NCBI RefSeq assembly: GCF_028009165.1
Contig: NC_079246.1
Coordinates: forward strand, 1,674,001 to 1,738,000
Origin: Akanthomyces muscarius
Lineage: Eukaryota; Ascomycota; Sordariomycetes; Hypocreales; Cordycipitaceae
Length of the DNA: 64,000 bases
Direction of reading: 5' to 3'
Numbering within the stretch: the stretch's first letter is position 1; each line of letters starts with the position of its first letter. Below the pieces are notes generated by a model. The model had not been told where the DNA came from, did no database searches, and worked only from the letters and a program-made list of their open reading frames with translations. Of the stretch, positions 26,267-38,187 are shown piece by piece. The translations under genes and the position numbers were made by a program.

Positions 26267-28025
26267 TTATGGGCGCTTCGTAAAGACAAGGGGGCACGCA
26301 TCCTGAAATAGTTTGTTAGCACATGACGCAGCATATTATCGGGATTGACTCACCATCGGGAACAGACAGGCAAATACACGAATATCCTCTGACTTGTCTG
26401 TCGCATGGTGCACCCAATCAAGCTCCAGCGAAGCCTTTCCAATCATGGCCGCCATGTACAGCGGCACGTATCTCCTCGCAAGGCAGTCGTGCGGTCCGGC
26501 GCCAAAAACAAGCCAGTTCTTGGTCTTGCTCTCTGCGTCTCCCGTAATCCACCGGTCTGGGTCAAAGATGTTGGGCTCCGGGTAGGCTTCGGGATCATGG
26601 AGCGCCGGGTAGCAAGAGGGAATGATCATGGACCCCTTGGGCGCCGTGTAATTTGGGGTGACGGGGAAACTCTTGGTTGTCAGATACGGCACAAAGATTA
26701 CAGGAGGCCGGTGACGGAGCAGCTCCTTGATGACAGCGTTGGTGTATGTGAGTGACTCCAGCATGGGCAGATCGTACGCCTTGTTCCTGTCACCTCCCCT
26801 TGCAGCGAGATTCTCCTCGCGGATGCGATCCAAGATATCCGGTCTCTGAGCCAAGATTTGGAAAAGCCAGGTTGTCGCACTGCTCGAGGCATCTTGCGAA
26901 GCAAAGAGGAAGGTAAAGAGGGTCTCGGAAATCTCTTCATTGGTAAACTCTCGAATCATGTTGCTTGGCTTCTCGAGGCTCGTCTCACCAGCGGCGGTGC
27001 GCTGACGGTACTGCTCTGATTCCATCATGTGAAGCACCCATTGGTCAACAATACAGGTAGGGGTAGCACCAATCGACATCTTAGCCTTGCAAGCTGCGGC
27101 GCACTTGGCAAACTCGCGGTGCACCTGGTCGGCGATGCGCTTGCCCAGCCACTGCTTGCTGTAAGGGATGTACATGGAGAACGGTACGTTGACGAGCTCC
27201 ATGGCTTCGGTAACACGGTAAAAGTCGTCTGCGATCCTTTTTACTGCCTCTTGGGAGATGTAGTCGCCGAAAAATGTGCGGCACGACAGCGCGCAGTTGA
27301 TCTCGCGGAACCAGCCCATGAAAGGAAACGGCTTTCCATTGTTCGCAACGCTCTCGGCGACGAAACTGTCAAAGTAGTCTGCAAAAACCTTTTCCTGCAT
27401 AGGAAGGTAGGTGGAAATGGCCTTGTTGGTAAACAGCGGTGTGAGGCCACGACGATATTCCGCATGCGCTCTGCCTTGTAAGAACACCCAAGCCTTGTGG
27501 CCAAGGAGATCCTTTGCGATAGGTACAATACAGGGTTCGGCATATGCAGGCGACTTGAATACTTTGTGCGCCAGGTCGCGGTCGGAGACAAGGACGACGA
27601 ATCTGTAGTCGAATGGTGATCAGTGAGGGTAGGTACTGTGATGGGCGTGCACACGTACTTGTGGAAAACAGACACGCAGCTTAGAGGGCCGCTCGCCCAC
27701 TGTGCTAGATACGAATCGAACTTGGGGTGCAGTGCCTGGATAAAGGGTCCCATGAGAGGAATCTTGAAGGTTGGGCCGGCGATGGAACCTTTTTGCTTGA
27801 TGTACATGACTGAAAGGCGTGTCAGCTGCATGCTCGACGATATGAGAGCTCAGAGATCTCACATTGATCGTACGCGACGACTCCCAAAATGACAGTCACG
27901 ACATACTGCCAAGCAGACCAACCGGCGACGGCGGCGAAGAGCAACTGCTGAACCTGTTCAATTAGTGATGGTAAAGGGAGTGCCGTGAAAGGCAGCGAAG
28001 TGCTGTTCGACCCATTCACAGACAT
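26267..28025 (-). CDS. ERG5-type sterol C-22 desaturase P450 (CYP61)
   Basis: Cytochrome P450 of the CYP61 family. ERG5 introduces the C22-23 double bond in the ergosterol side chain at the ER. Four exons, 28025-27863, 27809-27659, 27602-26354 and 26302-26267, give 532 aa. The last exon is only 12 codons (DACPLVFTKRP) and matches the family C-terminus. An N-terminal membrane segment lies near residues 30-55, ExxR is ELLR, the Arg partner is DPDRW, and the haem motif is FGAGPHDCLARRY with Cys478. The yeast motif, recalled from family knowledge, has Gly two residues after the Cys where this gene has Ala. The gene is divergent from a Zn2Cys6 regulator with 565 bp between starts and shares a locus with two other P450s. 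It could be the only ERG5 or a cluster-specific paralogue, so I give no symbol. Confidence 0.9.
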
Positions 28026-28590
28026 TTTTACCAGAGGTGACAATGACAAAACATACGTGTACGAGGGGAATCCGGAAAAGGAGGACAAAGACTCTTTTAA
28101 GGAGCAGACACGGCCCGTGGTGTTATTAGTCCAGTGCAGCTCCCCTGCCTGGTAGGAAGGGGAACATAGCAGCTTGTGGGCCTTCACGTCTACAACGAGG
28201 CTGTCGACTATAATTATTCAGGTAAGGACAGTTTCATTCATATGCTAATGACTTGACACTCGCGTAGGATCCGCTCTTTGCTTGGTAATAAGCACGCAAC
28301 GACAATGCCCATTGGCGAGATACCAACGGCGGTTGCTGCAAGTGATGGCCCAAAGAGGACTAGACTCCGATTCGTGTTCGGCTAAGGATGACGGGGCGGA
28401 GACTAGTCCCTTTTGGGACGTCCACATCAAACGGCCACGGCCGTTCCGCCCGCAGGTCCGGGACTGAACTTACACTGCAGTCTAGTCCCGCCAACATCAG
28501 GCTACCACAAGCAAAGCACACTCTTCTGCTCCATGCCAATTTTTCCTTCTGGCAGGGTGACGCTCCAAGACCAAGGACACACAAGTGGAA
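28026..28590. promoter_or_regulatory. shared divergent promoter, ERG5-type gene and regulator
   Basis: 565 bp between two divergent start codons. It contains a CGG-N6-CCG element at 28432-28443 and a GTCCC-TTTT-GGGAC stem-loop at 28406-28419, both nearer the regulator. A bidirectional promoter that the neighbouring regulator could control is plausible but not shown. Confidence 0.5.
28432..28443. promoter_or_regulatory. CGG-N6-CCG candidate Zn2Cys6 site
   Basis: The sequence CGGCCACGGCCG has inverted CGG half-sites separated by six bases, the geometry used by several dimeric Zn2Cys6 regulators. It lies about 150 bp upstream of the regulator start codon. Confidence 0.35.
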
Positions 28591-30199
28591 ATGCGCCAGA
28601 CTCTTCGACGGTCCTGTAGCGCCTGCGCCCGTGCAAAGAGTCGCTGTGATTTGCGCAAACCCCACTGCTCGCGTTGCGCTGCTCGCAGCATACCATGCGT
28701 GTACGCAAACGAGCCATTATCTATGCCGCATGGCCCGCAGCATCAGCAGATATCAGGATTTGGGTCCGTCGATCCATTCGAGACGTATCCTCTGGTGAGG
28801 CTGGGGAAAGAGCACGTGCAACGTCTAATACATAGCTGTACGCATTTTTAATGTCCCTCTTTGCGCATGACAAACACAGATATCACGTACTTACCGCCAG
28901 GTAGTTCTTCACAAGATTGCCTTTCAATACTACCCTCTGGACCGCAACCCACATTCAAATCCATTCCTAGTATCGTGGTGGCCACTGGCTTTGGGAGACC
29001 CCGTCTTGTTTCACGTCTCGTTGCAAACGGCATGCCTCGACGAGGAGTTCTTTGGCCGCAAAGGCTTTCAGACCTCAGAGCAGCTCATGTCTGACTCTGT
29101 CGTCCTGCTTCGACGCAAAGTTCAAGATGTCTCGTTGGCTATGCAAGACAGCACAATAAATTCTGTCATCACGCTCGCCACAATAGAGGTAAGAGAGACT
29201 TGTGCGCCCACATCCCAGCGTCGCTTCATGCAAACGGCCACCAGCTAACAAATCGGAAACTCCAGTACGGAAAAGGCAATATAGAAACAGCGCAAATGCA
29301 TGTTACAGGAGCGAGGCGACTCGTAGACATGCGTGGGGGGCTCCAAGCAGTGATGCAGACCAGCCCTCTAACTGCGCGCATGGTCAGCTGGTAAGCAATT
29401 CCCTGTTCTGTTGCCCGCACTTTTACAAAACACAAACCTGACAAGAAGAAGGGTATCGATGCTTATAATCGGCGTTCCCCAGTACGAGACCCAAGATGAT
29501 GACGGGAGTGGTGATGGCATCAGTGCAATTCCGGAATGGTCAATAACTCGATCTATCGACCCAACCGCCTTGTCCGAGGGAGACGTGGGGCCCGATACTT
29601 GGAATGTCTTTGCACGCTTATATGGCATATTTCATCGCGCAAATCGTACTCCGCTTCCTCTCCTACGACTTCATGACCTCACCTGTTTTGTGGTACATCG
29701 GCTTCTCTCACCGCCAGCTTCAGAGCTACCCTCCTCGACCAACTCCGATAGCATTCGCTGCGCCACAATATTATATATGCTTATTCTGCAAGGACCAATA
29801 TACTATAGTCATGCAGCAATACTATACAAGACTACAGCACGACTGCTCATGCAGCTCCAAGGCCGTGCGCCCTCGCAAGCGTCTGGCCAGCTGGATTCCT
29901 GGCTGGTTGCAGTTGGACTGGTGGCTTCGCACAACACGCCATCTTATGAGCCATTCCAGGACATGGTTCGCTCGCTTTCCAGAGCCTTGGGGCTGCAATC
30001 GTGGAAAGAAGCGTCTTCGGTGGTCAAAAGTGTCCTGTGGCTCGAGGCAACTCACACCGAACATGTATTCCAAAGCCACTGGGACATAGCACTTGGCCAT
30101 GATTGTCAACTGGTGACTTTTGGGTCGGCACAAATTGCTCCGTCCAACACAAGCAATCTAGATACAAGCACGAAGCTTGTAGAAATACGAAACGAATAA
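28591..30199 (+). CDS. Zn2Cys6 transcription factor of the P450 locus
   Basis: Putative pathway-specific nuclear regulator. Four exons, 28591-28837, 28905-29188, 29266-29390 and 29452-30199, give 467 aa. The Zn2Cys6 cluster is at residues 10-38 with spacing C-x2-C-x6-C-x6-C-x2-C-x6-C (CSACARAKSRC...). The rest resembles the fungal-specific regulatory domain of small C6 factors: an HKIAFQYYPLD block, then SWWPLALGDPVLFHVSLQTA, a GKGN..TAQMHVTGA.RLVDMRGG block and SPLTARMVSWVSMLIIG. The domain is fully readable only with all three introns removed. The final acceptor is AAG rather than CAG but restores MVSWVSML exactly. It is divergent from the ERG5-type gene and convergent with the next P450 (135-bp gap). 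I do not recognise a named orthologue. Confidence 0.88.
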
Positions 30200-30334
30200 A
30201 GGTGGCGACACAAATCATGGCACGCGGACAAGAACGGATTTTGGCGCATCTAGGATTGCAAAATGAGGAGCCACGATGATTACCGGCGCTACAGGAAAAT
30301 ATGGAACAACTCGAGATTCGATTTAGAAGAAATG

Positions 30335-32098
30335 CTAAGATGCATCTTCGCGCAGCTTGAACTCGACACAAGTGTTCAAATCTGGGATAACAACATCATA
30401 CATGCTTGTGTTTGCAGGACGCTCTGTGGCCCCACCAGCGAAGCGCAGATGGTACTTGATGAGAATGTTCGAGATGATCATTTTGATGGAATGATCAGCA
30501 AAGAAGCGACCGGGGCAGACAATCTTGCCGTGCCCGAAATGCAGATTGTTCTCGCTCGTGGTGGTGAATTCTACAGCTGGGTTAGCGGACACTTTATAGA
30601 CAAGCTCGAACAAAGGCTACTTACGGTGCCAGTTGCCTTGACCAGACTGCTTTCTATTGTTGTACTGCCGCATGCCGTCAAATCTCTCAGGATCGGGCAC
30701 TCGATCAGGGTCAATGCCGATTGCATAAGTCGCCATCTGGATGTGTGCGCCTTCGGGGAGGACGACTCCGTCGTGAAGAGTAACGGGTTCGCGAACAACA
30801 GCATTGAATCCAACTGCGAGGTAAGTAATTTAGTCAAATATCATCAATGGTTTAAGGCTAAGAAACGTACGCTGCGTAGGTGGGCTGAGGCGTTGCGATT
30901 CTCTCATAAAACTGTCCATTTTCTTCATCTCTGCCAGAGCCTGTCTGGTATATCCCCCGTTGTGCAGGACTTCGATCGCCTCCTGTCGGAGCGGCTCCAC
31001 GTACTCCGGGTGTGCGCACAGGTCGAACAAAACTTGCGCCACCGCAATGATTGTCGAAGGACCAGAGCCCAGGTATGTCACCATGAGCCGCTGCACGGTG
31101 GTGTCAACATCGTCCTGGATGTCCACGCCTCCGTCCATCAGGTGCTGGAGAAAGTCGTCGGGTTTGGTATAGTCCACGTCCTCGGCCTCGCGTCGGCGTC
31201 GCTCGCGGATCAGGGGGATGACGAGGCGCTTGGCCTTGCGGAGGGCCGCGTCGACGCCCCAGCTGGTGGGCAGGAAAAAGGCCACGGTGGGCTTGGTCCA
31301 GTCCGGGAAGACGCGGAGGAGGAAGTTGTGCATGAAGCCGTTCTCGGAGTAGCGAATAGCCGTTGACAGGTACTCTTCATTCTCGGCCAGCTCGGTGACA
31401 AATTGTGTCGCCACGCCTCGATGGACCATCCGCCGGGCGAGCGCGAGTGCGTTGACGCTCGTCCACTTGTCCGCCGTCGCTGGCAGCTCCTGGGGCAGAT
31501 GCTTCCGGAACTGGGCCTGGACCAGTGGTACGTGGGCGCCGAGCTTAGGCGTCAACCTCGTCATAATCATGCGGGTTTGCAGGCTGTGGTCGGCAATCAC
31601 GGCCGTGATGGAGTGCAGACGCTGGAAGGCATCGACAATGGCCGTGTTGAGACTCAGTATCTCGGGAGGCATGCTGGCCAGCTCAGCCAAGTACTTGTTG
31701 GGAACGATGAGGAGGTCATTTCCAGATACCTTGAAGAAGGTATCGCGGTATTTGGCGTAGCCCTCGCGGATGAGGGCTGGACCGTTGCGGTAGAACTGCC
31801 ATCGACCTAGGATGGCATTCTTGTATCCAACGATGGGAGCTTCAAAGTTGTAGTTGCCATAGATGTTTGGCACGGACTTTTTGTTTCTGGTGGAAAGAAG
31901 CCACCAGATGAATAGACAGCCGAGGACTGTCGTAATAGCAGAAGTGGACGATGTAAACAGGGCTTGAAATTTTGGAGTGACTGCCTGCAGCTTGGTCTCG
32001 TTGTGCATTGTAGACTCCATATTGTCAACGAGAGCCCTTTGAGTTTCAAAGGTCTCATATCTACAGATTCTAGGAATATAGGCGGCCTTTAGAGTCAT
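30335..32098 (-). CDS. cytochrome P450, ent-kaurene-oxidase-like
   Basis: Membrane-bound P450 similar in style to fungal terpenoid-pathway enzymes often annotated as ent-kaurene oxidase-like. The substrate is unknown. Three exons, 32098-30871, 30813-30625 and 30570-30335, give 550 aa. A second in-frame ATG at 32020 would give 524 aa, closer to the usual family length, and may be the true start. One membrane helix precedes the catalytic domain (TTVLGCLFIWWLL). The I-helix reads YLGSGPSTII, ExxR is ESQR, the PERF motif is DPERF, and the haem loop is FGHGKIVCPGRFFAD (Cys465 in the 524-aa form). All core P450 residues are present. The gene is convergent with the regulator and divergent from the next P450. 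Confidence 0.9.
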
Positions 32099-33073
32099 TT
32101 ATAGACAAGAATCGGCAGCTGAGCCGTCCGGCGACGGCTGCTTGGAAGGCTGACGCCGGGCGGAAACTGCAAAAGTGTTCTGTTCTCTACTGCCTCCCGT
32201 GCAACATGTGCTGCTTCGAGCGTGCGAGTCTATTGTCAGCTCCTAGTACCGCATATTAGGTTTTGATATATGGGGTGTGCTACTCGCTGACGCACCGTTG
32301 ACAGACACAGGTTGATTGGCGCCCAATGCAACCCACCCAGGTTGACACCCACCCAACTCCAGAAAGGAGCCATCTTGCTCGCCTTCAAACCGCAGGCCAG
32401 CCTCACCCCGACTTGGAGGAAGGATTTCGGTCTAATTTATGCCCGCCTCGAAGCCTGCTATGCAAGGCAGCGGGCCGAGACCAGAAACCAATGCACGCGA
32501 AGGCGGGAGACCCGCTTCCTCCCGTCTCTTGAATGTTCCGTTTCGCCCGGCAGACTGAGAACCTCACACGAGACGCAGGCTGCTGCGAGCCAATGATAGA
32601 AGCTTCATGTATCAACAGGCTGTCTGCCGAAGGAAGCAACCTTCTAATTTTCAGGTTCTTGTAATGATATTGGTTGAATTGAGGGCACGCTTCAGCCTCG
32701 TTTGAAATTGCCACCACATGCACACACACAGGAAGGGAACGTGTACAACAGTAAGACGCCAGAAGCATTACAAACAACGCCAAGTATTGGCCAAGGAAAA
32801 TGACGAGTCCCATCAGTTGACGTGGCTTGCTGCGGCCCGCTGATAACTACTGAGACAAAATCGTCGGCTCGGTTTTGATGTATGATTGGATGCGACGACG
32901 GCATGGAGCCTTGCAGGGAGGCTTTGTGGCAGAGTTGAGGATTGAGTGAAAGATCAAGCTGCTTTCAAGTTTGAGAGGGAATACTATGATAATACAGGAA
33001 ACCCTCCGACGCGGGTAAAGGAACACTAGCAACACTGACTTTGACAGTCCCTACGGAGGCTTCAAGTTACACA
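32099..33073. promoter_or_regulatory. divergent promoter of two P450 genes
   Basis: A 975-bp spacer between divergent P450 starts, likely to hold both promoters. A perfect inverted repeat containing CGG cores lies at 32122-32137. No coding sequence was seen. Confidence 0.5.
32122..32137. promoter_or_regulatory. 16-bp palindromic element with CGG cores
   Basis: GCCGTC-CGGC-GACGGC is a perfect 6-bp inverted repeat around a 4-base centre. It lies 24 bp upstream of the 32098 start, or about 100 bp upstream of the 32020 start. It could bind a Zn2Cys6 protein. Confidence 0.35.
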
Positions 33074-34790
33074 ATGGGAAAGCTGTCCGGCATGGCTCAG
33101 TATCTGGCCTGTGGCGTTGCTGCTACGGTCATACTCGCATACTTTCTCGAGTACCTCATTAGCTCCAGGGACGATGCCGGGGAGCCACCTAGACTCCGCG
33201 CCAAGATACCGCTGGTAGGGCATCTACTCGGCATCATCACCAGCGGCCCGTCATACCACAGCACTCTCAAGTACACCACTGCCCCCCCAAACCCTGTGTA
33301 ACCACCATCGCATCGCTCTTACCCCCTTCGCTAACAGTTGACCGGATGTTTAAGGAGAAGCAACGATGTGGAAATTTTCACCATCGGCATCTTCAACTTT
33401 AAGCTGTACACCAGCGTGTCCACGCGGCTGCTGCCGCTGATCCAGCGCCAGTCGCGGCAGCTCTCCTTTCGGCCGATGCTTCGACTCGTCACCCGGCGAT
33501 GGGGCGACGCCAGCAGCGAGACGGACGCTCTCTTTGCGAGCACGCAGCTGGTGGCCGACTTTGGCCAGGCGATGAGGGCGAGCCTCGCGCCGGGGCCGCA
33601 CCTGGACGCCCAGAACCTGCGCATGGCCCGCAGAGCGCTGCTCGACGTGGACGAGCTGCTCGTCGAGGCCGCCGCCGCGAAGCTGGGCAACCACAAGATA
33701 TGGCTCTTGGAGTGGACGCGCCACGCGGTGATGCAGGCTTCTAGCTGCGGCGTGTATGGCAACAACCATCCATTCCTGGATCCAGATACTGCCGCGGCAT
33801 TTTGGTAAAGTGCTCCCTCTTTCACTCTCTTGAGGGTCGCAACTTGTTTCTAGCACTGACTTTGGAAAAATGAATAGGAAGTGGCATCGTCACCTCTCTG
33901 CGCACATCTCGGGCGTCGACTTTGACATTTTCCGAACCGGCTACGCCGCCCGCCAAAGGGTATTTGACGCACACAAGAGATACTGCGCGGCCGTCCCGGA
34001 CGACGCGTCCCAGCTGCTTACCGAACGCTGGCGTGTTCTTCGTGAAGCCGGCGTGAGCGAGACGGACTGCATCAAGCAGCAGGCCACGCTGCCGATTGGA
34101 ATGCTCAGCAACACCGTGCCGACGCTCTACTGGACCCTATGGGAGCTCTTCTCCCGACCGGCGCTTGTCGCGCAAGTACGCGAAGAGCTCGTCTCCCACG
34201 CCATCATGGCCAAGAATGGCGGCAGTAGCTTCGCGCTCGACGTTGCCGCTCTCAAGTGCCGCTGCCCGCTACTGCTCTCCGTCATGCAGGAGACGCAGCG
34301 CGTGCGCCACGTGCACGCCGCCATCCGCAGGGTCATGCAGGACACGCTGCTCGACGACGACCGAGTCCTGCTCAAGGCCGGCCACTACCTCCAGATGCCG
34401 GGCTACGCGGTCCACCACAGCACGCGCATCTGGGGCCCGACGGCGGGCGAGTTTGATCCATGCCGGTTCGTGGCGCCGGGGACGGGGAGGGAGAAGAGGA
34501 GCGGCCGGGACTTTTTGGCGTGGGGGGCGCCGCCGCACCTGTGTCCGGCGAGGCAGTTTGCGGCGACGGAGATTCTGATACTCGTGGCGCTGCTGGTGAT
34601 GCGCGCGGACCTGGAGCCGGTTGGCGGGAGGTGGGAAGCGGCGCCGGCTTTGGACTTTAATGACCCGGTGACGATGCTGAATCCGAAAAAGGATGTGCTG
34701 ATGAAGGTGGTGCGCAGGCCTGAGTGGAGTGGTCAGTGGACGGTGCTCATGTCGGAGAGCACGCTTCGTGTGCCTCTGGCCTCGGGCTGA
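33074..34790 (+). CDS. cytochrome P450 with CYP7/CYP8-like I-helix
   Basis: P450 with one N-terminal membrane helix (residues about 10-28). Three exons, 33074-33270, 33355-33804 and 33878-34790, give 519 aa. The start is the first ATG in frame, and the helix follows at once. The I-helix reads MLSNTVPTLYWTLWEL, with Asn-Thr-x-Pro in place of the usual acidic-Thr pair, as in the CYP7/CYP8 group (sterol 7- and 12-alpha-hydroxylases, prostacyclin synthase). ExxR is ETQR, the Arg partner is DPCRF, and the haem loop is FLAWGAPPHLCPARQF with Cys438. CYP8A1-type enzymes can isomerise rather than hydroxylate, so the reaction cannot be predicted. It is divergent from the preceding P450 and convergent with TRM8 (147-bp gap), which ends the accessory group. 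Confidence 0.88.
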
Positions 34791-34937
34791 GCCAAGAATC
34801 ACACACAGCAGGTCTTGGGTTAGAAGTCACTCCTTGATTTCGTAAATGCATCTTTGTATATCATGTATCCCGACCCCCGAAAAAAACGCCAGTTAGTAGC
34901 CCCATGTTGTATCAACTGTCTCGCAAACCCCCCATAA

Positions 34938-35903
<966 letters not shown>

Positions 35904-36451
35904 CTTTTGTGTCCTTTTGTTTTTCTTCTTGCTTTGCTGAGAAAATTATATATACAATGGTTGAGATTTAATGTCAAGCGTCGTCGCTGAAAAGAAGTTT
36001 TGCGCGGGACGTTGGAGGTCGAAAGGACGCCCGAATGGGCAGGCGGTGAAGCGCAAGGCCAGGTGTGGCGCGTCCCGTCTTTGTGCTGCCGCGATCCAAG
36101 TTCCAGGGCGCGCCATGTGCCACTGTCGCAAGCTCTAAAAGCTTGGGTAGCTTTTGGTAGGGCAGCTTTCCAACGTCGTTGCCACGGCTTTCGCATAGAC
36201 AATAGCCTGCCCATACATCATACGAGACCTAGCAATTACACATGCCATTGACTACTGGCTTGTGACAATTGATCTTGCCATTATAGTTGCTTCTGCTATA
36301 AGTTGTCTGCCTCGGCCCATATCTGCCTCGCTTTTCTGCTTGCCAGCCACAGCCCTGCAAGTGGCCCTCAGGGGTGGTGCATTTTATTGCCCGGCCCGCT
36401 GAGCACATCCGAGCTGGCCGACAGCGCATCGCATCACAAGCAAAGCAAAAG
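35904..36451. promoter_or_regulatory. divergent promoter, TRM8 and small membrane protein
   Basis: 548 bp between divergent starts, likely holding both promoters. No specific regulatory motif stands out. Confidence 0.4.
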
Positions 36452-36844
36452 ATGGGCTCGTCAAACTTTGCATCCTACACAGCAGTCATGTCGTCGTCCC
36501 TTTCAGATTCGTCGTGGCTCTATGGCGCGGCACTCTTGATTTACTCGTCGTCGTTTGTGAGATTCGTCACTGTGACTTGTGTATGTCCAACTGCCACCAG
36601 CTGCTGCATCGCAGCTTTTGCTAATGCGACCTTGTAGCTCCTCATCGGCATCGCGTCCAGTCTGCCCCTGGTCGTTTTTCTTACCATCGACATTGTTCTT
36701 TGGTGCTGGAGAATGTTTTGGCATCGCTCGCCTGACGAGCCTGCCCCGCCACAGGACGCCCAGACGGAGCCGGTTGCTACGACAAGCACTTCTGTCAGTA
36801 CAAATGACGATGTATTAGGAGCACAAGCTACACGGCGAAGATGA
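36452..36844 (+). CDS. small two-helix membrane protein, unknown function
   Basis: Two exons, 36452-36580 and 36638-36844, separated by a 57-bp GTATGT...TAG intron, give 111 aa. The protein has a polar N-terminus and a hydrophobic segment near residues 22-41 (SWLYGAALLIYSSSFVRFV). A second strongly hydrophobic stretch near residues 44-70 ends in VLWCWRMFWH, and a polar Pro/Glu/Thr-rich tail ends in Arg. Neither exon has a recognisable domain. Support comes from clean splice sites joining two hydrophobic segments in frame, and from the position between TRM8 (divergent) and HOM6 (convergent, 103-bp gap). I do not recognise it. It could be a conserved small ER or mitochondrial membrane protein. 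Confidence 0.6.
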
Positions 36845-36947
36845 TGGCGAATCTTGACTTCTAGCGTCTTTTTATTTCATTTTCTCCAGCCAGCTACTTT
36901 GATTCCCTTTTTTTTTCTTTTCATTCCATTTTGGCATTGCACATCTT

Positions 36948-38108
36948 TCATGAAAACTGCGAAATAACCTTGATGAGATCGGCCGTGACGCCCATGGCAG
37001 TGACATCGCCGCCAGCCCCGGCACCCTGCACGATGAGCGGATTGCTGCCGTAGCGCTCTGTGTAGAAGCTGATGATGTTGTCGCTTCCCTTGAGGGCGGC
37101 AATGGGATGCGAGCGGTCAAACTCTTGTAGGCCGACCTTGACGGCGTTGGCCGCCACGTCGATGCTGCCGACGAAGCGGACCACCTTGCCGGCCTTTTCC
37201 GCAGCCGCCTTGGTCTCCTCCATCTGGGTGTCAAAGGCGGGCAGCTTCTCGAGGAACTCGTCGCCGCTGGTGCACGTCTCCAGCTCCTTGGGGATCAGGC
37301 TCTGGACGGGGAACGAGGTGGGCGACTCGACGGGAAGGCCGGCGAGACGGGCAAGGATGGTGAGCTTGCGGGCGACGTCGAGGCCGTTGAGGTCGTCGCG
37401 GGGGTCGGGCTCGGTGTAGCCCAGGGCCTTGGCCTTCTTGACCTCGTCGGACCACTTGCCGCCCTGTCCCTCGGTGGGCGCAAACGAGTTGAAGAGGAAC
37501 GACATGGTGCCGCTAAAGACACCCTCAATCTTGGTCACCTTGTCGCCGGTGTCGACGAGGTCCTTGAGGGTGGAGATGACGGGCAGGCCAGCGCCGACAG
37601 ACGACTCGTGGTAGACCTTGGCGCCAGAGGCCGTGGCGGCAATGAAGATGTCCTTCCACAGCTGGTAGGAGCCGGAAAAGGCCTTTTTGTTGGGGGTGAC
37701 GATGCTCACGCCGCGGGACAGGGCGAGGGGGTACTTGTCGGCGACATCCTGGGAGCTCGTGTTGTCGACGAGGATCGTCTTCGCGGGGGCAGCGGCGAGG
37801 TACTCGATGACCTGGGACAGCTCGGGCGGCGTCTTGGTTGAGGCGGCGAGCGCGTCGATGGCGGTGTCGATGCTGATCTCGCTGTAGTCGTCGTTGAAGA
37901 GGGCCTTTTTGCTGGTCGAGATGTAGCAGAGGGTCAGCTTGGGCGAGGGTCGTCGGGTCGCGAGAGCCTGGAGCTGCGACAAGAAGCTCTTGCCGACGCC
38001 GCCAGCACCTGTCTACAGGTCAGCACATTTGTGTGTGTTGGTTATCCAGAGCGATTCGTATTCCATACCAACGACGGCAATAAAAACTTGGTTCGCTGCA
38101 GAAGCCAT
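36948..38108 (-). CDS. HOM6: homoserine dehydrogenase HOM6
   Basis: NAD(P)H-dependent reduction of aspartate semialdehyde to homoserine, the branch-point step toward threonine and methionine, in the cytosol. Two exons, 38108-38069 and 38008-36948, with a 60-bp intron, give 366 aa, the usual length for monofunctional fungal HOM6. The 40-bp first exon joins to form the nucleotide-binding loop VVGAGGVGKSF. Further landmarks are VDNTSSQDVADKY, VTPNKKAFSG, GVFSGTMSFLFN and the family signature around ALGYTEPDPRDDLNGLDVARK. The C-terminal VQGAGAGGDVTAMGV is intact. There is no fused aspartate kinase and no ACT domain. A CpcA/Gcn4-like site lies about 80 bp upstream. Confidence 0.96.
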
Positions 38109-38187
38109 GATTTAAAAACAGTTTCTGTGTATATAAAAGAAGAATTGGTATATGCAGAAGTGAGAATTGCGGATTGGGAGTCGGGTG

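Noticed and set aside
26267..34790. A classical secondary-metabolite cluster with a backbone enzyme
   Set aside because: No PKS, NRPS, terpene cyclase, prenyltransferase or transporter is present between KIN1 and TRM8.
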